From contig OZ025828.1 in the NCBI GenBank assembly GCA_964019425.1, forward strand, positions 62,001-126,000: 64,000 nucleotides of DNA, given 5' to 3'. The notes below the pieces were generated by a model. The model did no database searches. It was not told where the DNA came from and was given only the letters and a program-made list of their open reading frames with translations. A program made the position numbers and the translations under genes. This document shows, piece after piece, positions 17,896-28,303 of this stretch. The DNA comes from Flectonema sp. DT1601 (taxonomy: Eukaryota > Euglenozoa > Diplonemea > Diplonemida > Diplonemidae). Every line of letters starts with the position of its first letter. Positions within the stretch are counted from its first letter, which is position 1.

Positions 17896-19112
17896 TTTGA
17901 AAATTTTCGCCCTTGATCCAATCATGCGCACCGCAAGAAAAGTGAAAAAAAAAACTATTTGTCGGCGGATTTACACAACAGCATTTCTCAAGAGGAGAAA
18001 AAAAAAAAAAAAAAAAAAACAGCACCTAAACCAATCCCATGTTTATCATTCTACTGCGCGGCTACAAGCACGCGCTTCAGACTAGTTACTCCCTGTGGTT
18101 TAAATGAATAGAAAAAAAAGAAACAATTTGCCGCCTTTGGCTTGTTATTGAGAATGGTAGCTCACTCGCACTTATTGTTCGAGGATGAATGAAAAATAAT
18201 CAAATACCAAATACTGCTGGAAAAAAAAAAGAAGAAAAAAAAGGTCCGAAAAGAGCATGTTTGAACTTCCCTTTTACAGTACCTACAATTTCGAGACAAC
18301 ATATAAATACAAATAGAGTACATTTAGTAAAAACAAAAAACTTCTTCTTTTCTGTTTCTTGCTCTCCCTTTATTTTCGTTTTTTTTTTTTTTTTTTTTCT
18401 CATAGGAAACACACCACACGCTTACACAAATATTTTTTTTTTACTAAAAGAGAAAACAATAAGGACAACACACTGGACAAAAAAAAAAAAAAAAAAAAAA
18501 AAAAAAACAGGAGGGGTCGACAAATTCTATCAACAAGAAAAAAAAAAGAAAATTATCAACCATAAATATCCCCTGTGAAGTTGACACGAAATCGTTCCTT
18601 TGCAAGATTTGACAGTAAATGAAAAAGGTCTCCACCAAGCTATTCTTGTATTTGATGATAAAAAGAAATAAATAAGTCTATATACCACAAAGCAAACAGC
18701 AACCTAAGCAGACCCAACCCTGTTAAGATTGTTATTAGCATAGCTCATATGTTTAACACGGAACTTGACTGGGGAACAAAAAAAGAAAAAGGGGGGGAAG
18801 AAAAAAATAACAAAAACTGATGTACCAATAAAAAAAAGTCGAGCTTTTCGATTGATTTAATAAGTTTCCATATCCAACACGTTGATCCTCTTATCAAACA
18901 CTTTAGACTGACATCAGGTAACGTTTCCGTCATTCGTACACCAGACAGAGAACACACCGTCTGGTTCAGGCACGATTAATAAGAAGAAAAAAATTGATCT
19001 TTTTATTTTCTTCCCCCCCCCCCTTTCCCCCACCCCCCTAATTATGTTCGGAAACTAACATGGCAATAGTACGCTAATAGGCTTCTTTTTTTTTTTTTTT
19101 TGCACCAACCAA

Positions 19113-19150
19113 GTCGGAGAAGAAACTATTCAGATTAAGAGCCGTTACTT
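19113..19150 (-). repeat. Dispersed SINE-like repeat, copy D
   Basis: Read on the minus strand it has TAACGGCTCTTAATCTGAAT followed by AGTTTCTTCTCCGACTTGG, matching the 3' half of copy A. About ten bases further along the same strand there is a run of roughly 20 A. The 5' half seen in copies A and B is not recognisable here. Confidence 0.55.
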
Positions 19151-19858
19151 ATGCTGCAAACAAAATATAAGGCTTTATCTGACTGGTTTTTTCCCCTTCA
19201 TTCATAGAGGGAAAACATAAACAACAACAACAACAAAAAAAAATAAATAAAAAAGAAAATAATAATAATAAACATCGAAGAGAGTTGCAAAAAAAAAAAA
19301 AAAATAAATAAAGGGGGGAAAAATCTTTTGTTCTAGCCGTTGTGTTCCATTTGGCAAAGCAATGAATGAAATTCTTAGCTACGTATTTAGTGCAGCATTA
19401 ATCTCAGAAAATAATCAAAATAAGGAAAGAAAAAAAAGTAATGAAAAGCATGCCTCCCCAACATAGCAACACGATGAATGGTGTGATTCAGTGTATTACT
19501 TTCTTAGAAATAATAAATTGTTAAGTAATAGTAAAAAAAGAGGAAAGAAGCCTAACGTATTGCTTTCATTCTAAACGTATACGTGCACCTTTTATTTTTT
19601 ATTTATTTTTTTTTTTTTTTCCGTGCATGAAAGCATCAATGAAGGTGCTGCTGTATCTATTTGTGGATAAAATGATTTTATGGAGGAAAAATAGCAAAGT
19701 AGACACAAGCAGGGGTCCACAAAAACATAATATGACCAAGACGTGAATAGAACGCCAGTTTCTGACGACGTGGAATCAGAAAGTAGCACTTCGTGTGACA
19801 CATTAACAGTAAAGGAAGTGCGGAGTGTGCAGACTAGGAAATATTTACTAGATACGTC

Positions 19859-22800
19859 TTACAGCATATCATCGTAGTCAGTATTTCCGTTGTCTTTTTC
19901 GACATCACTCTTCTTCATTGATACCCTTCCTGGACGCTTTCTTGTTCTTGGGCTAACACTAGAAGAAGTCCCTTCAAGTTTTTCAACTTTTGGCGACTCT
20001 GAATCCTTGTCAGCCATTTCGTCTCCTTGTTCATCTTTTTCAGCCATGATCAACGTGCTGTGGAGTGCTCCTCTCTGTTCTTCGAGTGAAAACATATTTT
20101 GGTTTCTCTTGTCGTCCTTCTCACGCTTCTTCTTCATGAGGCAGAAGAGTATGATGATACAGCAAAGACAAAGAACTACTGCGACAATTACAATAATCCA
20201 CCAAGGGAAGGCATCATCATCATCATCTCCACTAGCAGCACTTCGAAGACAGGGAGCCTTAGTCAGACTACTACAAGGAGTTGTGATTGCAGCAGCACAG
20301 CATCGGGAAGTTCCATTCTTAGTTGCGTACTCACATCCAACGTCATCACAAGTTCCACATTCTCTGTCACAACAGACAGCGCAGGCATCATCCTTACAGA
20401 TACCTCCAAATGCCTGACATAAGTTAGTTCTAATACAAGGAGAAGTTACACCTGGTCCACAGTAATTATCTGTTTCTACTATTCTATCAATGCAACAGTT
20501 TCCACTTCTTGCTGAGCATTCTGGACCTCCACATACACCACAAGACTTGTCACAGCAAACAGCACAACTCTCGTCTCTGCAGATTCCCCCAAATGGTTCG
20601 CAGGCATCAACTGTTTTGTTATTAGATAAATAAATAAAAAGATAACATTAAATGAGTTATCGTATTTGTGTCTACGGTTTATAAGAAAGGTTTTAAATAT
20701 ATAATTAATCATACGTCTAATGCAAGGAGATGCTGGTGGTACTCCTGAAGTACAAGTTGCTTGATTCTTAACAATATCATCAACACAACAATTAGATGCT
20801 CCCAGAGGGTCTTGACTGCATGTTGGACCACCGCAGATACCACACTTCTCATTGCAGCAAACGGCACAGCGTTCATCAGCGCAGATTCCGTTTGTTGCTC
20901 CGCAAAGATCCTTTCTGATACACGGAGCAGTACTTCCTTGTTGACTACATTCAGCTTTAGGCATTGCGTTCATAATCTCATCAACACAACACTGTGATGC
21001 TCCAAGTGGATCACTAGCACATGATGCACCACCACAGTCAGCACACGCTGGGTTACAACAAACACTACAAGAAGCATCGTTACAGACTCCGCTTACGGAG
21101 GAGCATTTGTTTTCTGTTTTTTTTTTTTTTTGTCATCATAATTACTAATAAATAATATATTCCATTATAATAACAACGACATACCTCTAATACAAGGTGA
21201 CTTCACAAAGTTTGGTGCTGGAGAACACTGCTCCCCACTCTCTTCAATTGTCTTTGGACAACAACTAGAAGCTCCCAGAGGGTCGAGGTGACAGGTAGGT
21301 CCTCCACAAATCTGACAGTCTTGGTGACAGCAACTCGTACACAGTGCGTCTGAGCAAACTCCACTGTACTTGAGACAAGGTGTTGTTGCTGTTTTGGTTG
21401 ATTTTATTTATTACTCTCGTCAAAAACACATATTTCATATTAAAACAATAACAAACAAACCTCTTACACAAGGAGCAGACACAGTCAATGAACATTGTTG
21501 ACCTCCCTTTGAAATTGTTCCATCACAGCAACTACCACGATCATCAAGAGAGCAGTCACCACAGGTGGTGCATTCAGAAGAACAGCAGACTGTACACAAA
21601 TCATCTTTACATATTCCTCCATATTCAGAACATTTTGATGATCTGATACACGGAGCTGAAGTAGTGTTACTACAGTAAGTTTGATTTTGGGAATTGTGAA
21701 TAGATTCCGGACAGCACTTGTCAGCCCCCGCTGGGTCTGATGCGCAAGTTGCTCCTCCGCAAACACCACATTCACCTGAACAGCAAACAGCACATGACTC
21801 GTCTTGGCATATTCCTCCGTATGTTTCACACTTTGATACTGTTTTATTATTTGTTGTTGACACAAAATAGGTCTCTAAAAGAAAAAAAACTTAAAAAAAA
21901 AATTCATAAATCACACCTCTGATACAAGATCCACTGTTAGGGGAAGAGCTACAGAACTTTGATTCTTTGTTAATTAGTGTTGGATTACATTGTGGATCAG
22001 TATTTGATGTAGAACAAGAAGTACAAGTATTACTACAACAGACAGTACAATCAGCATCTGAACAATATCCTCCAAATGATGAACACTTATCAACACGAAC
22101 ACAAGGAGCTGGTGATGGGTCAGATTGAGTTACGAGACAAGGTTTTGGATTCGTTGTAGCAATCTCAACATCACAACACGACGATGATCCACCTGGAAGA
22201 CATTGATTTCCACCACATTCACCACAGCTTGAGTCACAACAGATGTTACAATTATCATCGTTACAAATACCACCCATGGTTAAACATTCATTAACTCTAA
22301 CACAAGGAGATCCACTGTTTGCAGTACATTTACTACCTCCATCAGTAATTACTGCAGTACAACAGTTATCAGTACAGTTTGCTTGTCCACATGTACTACC
22401 ACAGGACTGGTCACAACATGCACTGCACGCGTCATCTACACAAATACCTCCGTAGGCTGCACATGGTGGAGGTGGGATAGGTTCTGGTTCAGGGATACAA
22501 GGAGCTGGAGAAATAGTAATAGCACAGGTTCTGTTTGCTTTCATAATCTCATCAATACAACATCTCGCTGCTCCTCCTGGTAGGTCTGCGCAATTTGTTG
22601 CCCCACAGCTACCACACTGCTTGTCACAACAGGCTGTGCAATTCGCGTCTTTACAGATTCCTCCAAACCTCTCACACGTTGTCACTCTGATGCAGGGCGC
22701 ATGAACATAGTTATCACAGAACTTCTGGTCAGGTCCGAATGTTGCTGGGCAGCATGCAGAGGCTCCTCCTGGAGCATTGGCACAGTCTGTAGCTCCACAC

Positions 22801-25800
22801 TTATCACCACATGACGAAGCACAACAGTGAGTACAACTTCTATCTGAACAAACACCTCCAAACATATCACATTTTGCTGGGGTTCTAAGACATGGAGCTG
22901 ATTGAGTCTCTGAACAGTAATTCTCTGCTTCTGTGATTGGAGTCTCACAGCAGTCTCCAGTGCAGTTGGGTCCTCCGCAGACTGCACAAGCCTGACTACA
23001 GCAGAAGGAGCACTTCGCGTCAGCACAAATTCCACCGAAATCCCCGCACAGAGATTGTCCAGTACAAACACCTTCAACGCAAGTATCGTTTTGGGTTACT
23101 AAAGAGCCGTCATTACAACCAACTGCTGGAGTTACTTTTGAAGAGCTGCAGGTGTTGTCATCACATCCAACTTTAGAACAGCTGTCAGTAGAACCTGGAC
23201 AGGTGCGGCTACCACAAACAATATCTTCAGGAACACAAACACCACTTGAATCACATTTACCTGCTGTTCCTGAAGTAGAGCAGGTGGTGTTCGCAGATTT
23301 TGGTGGGTCAGTACATTTTCCAGTTTGGAAATCACAGACTCCAACATCGTGACAGTCGTCTGTTGCGACGCAGACAACATTTTGACAAACATCAAGACGA
23401 ACACAAGGAGCTGAAGGTGTTTGACCGCAGACATTGCTCGAGTCAATTATTGATTTTTCACAACAGTTTCCACTACAAGCTGGACCACCACAAACACCAC
23501 ACTGAGCAGCACAGCAAACTCTACAAGTTGAATCCTTACAAATACCTCCATACTTAGAACATGGAGCACTAGTTGGAGGAGGTCTGATAACACATGGAGC
23601 ACCCGAATCAATAGTGCATGCTTTGTTTGTAGTGTCAATCTTCTCAGCGCAACATGGATCAGTACTTTGAGGAGTACAGTCTAATTTACAGACACCACAC
23701 GCTGATGCACAACAAACACTACATCCGTTAGCAGTGTTCGCACACTTACCTCCGTATTCATTACAAGGGTCAGTTTCATTATCTGCGTTGATACCAATAA
23801 TAGGATTTTGAATACTAAATAATTGATTATATTCCGCATCTGTTGTTGTTGCTTCTAATGAAATAGAGAAACCCTGATCACCATCAAATATATCATCATC
23901 AACACCTGTTACAAAGACGTACTGAGGAGTGTTCCAATTTACTCTCGTAAACGTAATTGTCGATTTGTTTAAAACAGCTTCATTAGTATTGTTTGATGTT
24001 AATTTTATAGTGATGTCTGAAGATGGTTGAGTTCTGATTATAATTTCAGATGTTGCAGTTTTGTTATTTCCATCGGCTTCGGTTGTGCGAAGGATTCCTC
24101 CAGATATTAATATTCCGGGAGAGTCGTTGTCAAGATTTAAACCAGAAACACCCTTAGCATCACTAGGAAGAGAGTTATACACAGGATCAACTGTTTGAAT
24201 ATCAAACGTTATGGTGAATTGTTGATCGCCGTCTTTTGCGGGATCGTCTTCTCCGACAACTTCGAAAAACTGAAATTGATCCCAATTACTTTGAGTAAAC
24301 GTCATTGGAAAACCAGAATTAACAACAGCTTCAGCATTAGAACTCATAGTTACTACTTGCGGGTTGGATATCGTAACGTCTACACTTGGCTTTCCATTCA
24401 TTCGAATGCCAACGCTCTTTGAAGTCCCATCTTCAGAAACAATAATAGTATTAGTAGGATCGTTAATGTTGAATCCTGGTATGTCATTGTCTTCGTTGAC
24501 AAAGTTTGAAAGTTCAACGTCTGCTAGAGAACCATACGCGGTGTCAGTTGAAGTTATTGTAAGAGAAACTGTAAACGGAATATCACCATCAAATAAATCA
24601 TCATCAACTCCAGTGACTACAAATTTTTGCGGTTCATGGGAATTAGTTGCCGTAAAAGTAATAGAACCGGGATTCGAACTTGCCTCACTTGAGTCGTTTA
24701 CGGCAACCTGAATAGTAACGTCAGATGCAGGAACAGTTTGTAAATTTATCCAAACATCAACAGAAGTGAGATCTTCAGACACAACACGAGTAGTAGCGTT
24801 GACGTTAATTCCTGGGACATCATTATCTTTGTTTGTTATGTTAAGTGTGTAATTTAATCCATGATATCCACTGAATTCAGTCCACAACCAATTACTTCCA
24901 GAAATAGTTACTGGGTAAGTCTGATCTCCATCTGCCTGATCGTCATCAACACCAGTGATTGTAATGTACTGAAAGGTGTCCCAGTTCTTATCATTAAAAG
25001 CTAACTGTTTAGGTGTAACAATTCCCTCAGTACTGTCACTAGGATCTATATTTATTGCAATCCAGATACAATTATCATCAGCATAACAAACTGGCATTGT
25101 ACTTAATTTCACTCCAACTGAAGCAGTGTTTCCGTTCTCATCCGTTTCATAAGTTGATTTCGGATCGAAGACGTACATAGCCTCATCATCATCAGAATTC
25201 TTAACGAACATCATAAAAGAAATATCAGTTCCAGGATACGACGCAGCTCCAGCACAGGTTTCATCACAAGCGTAGTTAGGATCAGTGCTGTTTGTTGCAA
25301 CTGAGACGAGAAGTGTTTGAGTACCATCATCCATTTCATCATCGATTGCTTTGTACTCAAGTGTTTGACTTACATTCCAATCAAAGGGAGTAAACGTCAT
25401 TTCCGATGGTGAGAATTCCCCTTCAAAAGTAGCACTATAAGTACCATTCGGTACTACCCTGGTATTGTAAACATTCATAGCAGTCCTGATAGTGACCGTG
25501 TCAAGTGGTTGCGATGTTAAAGTTACTGCAAATGTTGTTCCATTTTGTGACTCTTCCGAAGTCAATAAATGAACACCATCAAACTGTCCATTCCTTTGAA
25601 GCTCATCTTTATTCCACTTTAACGAAAGAGTTGCGGTGTCATTGTCTTTAACAATACACGTTGTGCCATCGTAATCTCCCGATTCAAGTTTATAGTCGTT
25701 GTATAAAGGATCGTTTGAGACTCCGACAATTTGCATTTTAATATTTTGATCGTTGTCGTCAATCCATTCATCAAGACCTTGTACTTTAATAGTTTGTGAA

Positions 25801-27476
25801 ACGTTCCAAGTCTTATCAGTGAAATGTAATTTATAAGGTGGGAGTGGTTCTAACATAAGTAAGTCAGTATTAATTGGTTTCGTGTTGTTCTGTTCATTGA
25901 CTGGAATGATAGTGACTGTCACATCCCACCAAGGCATCGATGAGAGGGACACCTCTAAACTAAATACGTCCATATCCTTTTCAGTGAGTTCACACTTATC
26001 AGTTCTTGTGAATCCATGAGTATCATCGTTTATATTTGTTAAATTAACTTCGTTGTTTGCATTAAGACCCTGCCACAGAGGGTCAGTAGATGTTGATGGT
26101 CCAGTCTTCGTAAAATAAATAATATCTCCATCATCGTAGTAGTCATCAACACCGTAGACCTCAACAGTGTGTAAGTCTGACCAGTCAGTTGGAGTAAAAG
26201 TAATATTCCGGGGTGAGATCACACCCTCAGACTCGTTGTTTGATTTGACTGGAACGATCACGTCAGTAGATGGCTGTTTAGATAATAATAAGTTTAGAGT
26301 TTTGGTTTTTGAACCATCTTCACTTGTCTTTCCACAAAGAGGAAAGATATGAATAGTCTCTGAGTCATCGTCCAAGGATTGGCATATTATCGTTTCTCCG
26401 AAGTTGTCATCGTAGAAAGGATCAGCAGAAGTAGTTTTACCGACGTCGATCTCAAATACTTTATCTCCATCAGGTGCTCCCATATCATCAGCACCAGCAA
26501 CAACAGTAATTGTTTTAGCAGTGTCCCATTCATCTCTTTGAAATGTTATGCTATCAACATGAGGATATCCCTCACCTCTGTCACTGGTTTCAATCTGAAA
26601 AGTGACTGGAGCTGTTGGTCTTGATTTCAGTACAATCGTAAACTCATGATCCATGTACATCTGAGCATCTAACACTGGGTCTTCAGCAACGTTAATACCA
26701 CACGTTGGAAGGATAACAGCACCTTCTGAATCACCATCAACTACAGTTATTGTTACCGTGTCTAGAGTTAAGTCATTATAATGTGGATCAGTACTTTGTG
26801 ACTTTGACGCGAGTACGACAGCTGTTTGATCCCTGTCTGCTTCACTTTGATCAAGTAACGCACTGAATGGAATCTTTTGAGAAACATTCCAATTTGAAGG
26901 TTCAAACGTTACAGATGTTGCTCCAGTTAGTGAGATCTCTGTCGTGTCGTTGCTGTGGAAACCAGATACTGAAACAGTTCCACGAGGAATTGATTGTAAG
27001 ACAATTTCAAACTCTCCATCCTCACCTTCTGTAAAAGAACTGACTGTTGGAGTTATTTTAATACCCGCCGTGTCATCGTTTCGGTTGATAAATTTTAACG
27101 TTGGACCGTTCATCCCTTTGTAGTTTGATTCTGTTGTGATCGGTCCAATTTTTATTTCAAACTCCTTATCACCATCATCATAGTAATCATTAACTCCTAA
27201 TATCTCAATGTAGTGAGTTGTATTCCATGTATCTTGTTCACTCGTCGCTAGCAGAAATGGAACAGCTGGGACTCCTTCAGCGGGATTCGAACTTGCGAAT
27301 GGAATTGTTATATTTGCTGTCGGTCTAGCACACAGTTGTATTGACATAACACTTTTTACTCCTCCTTCGGTCGTGAAATTGCTGCCTACTCTGATGTCCA
27401 TTGCAGGAGCTGCACTATTTCCACAGACAGCCATCGCGGTGGAACACATCGCCATCCCAAATATGAACTTAAACAT
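19859..27476 (-). CDS. Type I membrane protein with Calx-beta-like repeats and 15 Cys-rich modules (5 exons)
   Basis: Exons are 27476-21917, 21874-21461, 21388-21185, 21113-20715 and 20610-19859. They sum to 7,329 nt, exactly 2,442 codons plus stop. Introns are 42, 72, 71 and 104 bp, all phase 1, each just after a CxR module end. A signal peptide (MFKFIFGMAMCSTAMAVCG) is followed by about ten repeats of about 110 residues (to about residue 1180), each with a W-N/D strand, a VDDxxxDGDxxF acidic loop and SxDPxYN, resembling Calx-beta/cadherin-like Ca-binding folds. Then come about fifteen Cys-rich modules of pattern CxxxGGICxDxxCxxCC, CGxCGG and PCIR. The membrane segment follows GDDDDDAFPWW and is itself WIIVIVAVVLCLCCIIILFC; a charged tail of about 110 residues ends the protein. 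CAG lies 5 nt upstream of the ATG. It probably acts at the cell surface in adhesion or recognition (inference). Confidence 0.85.
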
Positions 27477-28303
27477 GTTTCTGTTTACTTGATTAGTGCT
27501 GTCACACTAATAATTATTATTAATTAAAATGTCTGAAGAAAAATTAGATAAAATCACAATTCAAACAGCAGACTACAACACTACTCACATCATCGCAGTT
27601 TATATATAAAATAGTTGTCATTCTGTAAAAGGAAAATAACTCGTTAATTGATACTTGTCATGATATCCTTACACTGCAAGAAGAAACATGAATAATACAA
27701 AGTGATGATCATGACACCTTTTTATTGCGTACAAAGGGAAGGAAAAGAGTACTCAGGGCAACCCTTTCCCTTTTTTTTTTTTTTTTTTCTCTAAAATAAT
27801 TTCAACTGTTTGGCGTACGTTGTAGTATTTTTATAAATTATTTCGTAAGGGGAAATTAAAAATATGAAAAACGCACACACGATGGTTGTTTTTTAATACA
27901 AAAAATAAAAGAAAAAGAAAGGGAAAAAAAAAAACAACTAGTTGCAGACCGGATGAAGAACCAATAAAAGTACACAAAATTAACTGAAAATACAAACAGT
28001 ACAAGTAATTATCGCCAAAGCTTTTTTTTATATGTTTTTTTTATTTTTTTGCTTCAACAAAGTAAGAGAATTACTTAAAAATGAGGTCATTCGATTTCTT
28101 TTTTTTTTTTTTTTTCCCCATCGAAGACATTTTTTACGAGCGAAGAGAGAATAATATCGGCGCAAGAATAATATCAGCGCAAGAATAATATCAGCGCAAG
28201 AATAATATCAGCGCAACGATAAAGGATTGTTTCGGTTGTGTCACAAACAAAAATAAGATTGTGACAATTATTTAGTGAGATTATACTATTCTTTTTTCCT
28301 TTC
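27477..28303. other. Intergenic interval with a 17-bp minisatellite
   Basis: This is 827 bp between the EF-hand/WW gene's stop and the next start. It contains T and A runs near 27771, 27926 and 28099 and the short tandem array at 28149-28216. No gene was seen. Confidence 0.7.
28149..28216. repeat. 17-bp tandem repeat, 4 copies
   Basis: Four head-to-tail copies of GAATAATATCAGCGCAA; the first has G for A in one position and the others are identical. It ends about 90 bp past the EF-hand/WW gene's stop codon, so it may fall in that 3' UTR. Confidence 0.92.

Larger units (their letters stand above)
14939..19858. other. Gene-free, homopolymer-rich interval (4.9 kb)
   Basis: No convincing coding region, RNA gene or complete mobile element was seen. 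The interval is AT-rich with more than fifteen A or T runs of 15-30 bp, a (CCTT) patch near 15147, a TTTGA pentamer array at 16515-16544 and one copy of the dispersed repeat at 19113-19150. The open frames here are short and mostly run through the homopolymers. It is 3' of the large membrane-protein gene and 5' of the acidic protein gene, so it could hold a long 3' UTR or regulatory DNA. Confidence 0.6.

Noticed and set aside
18943-18966. Inverted repeat CCAGAC...GTCTGG
   Set aside because: A 6-bp stem with a 12-base loop is expected by chance in this length of sequence.
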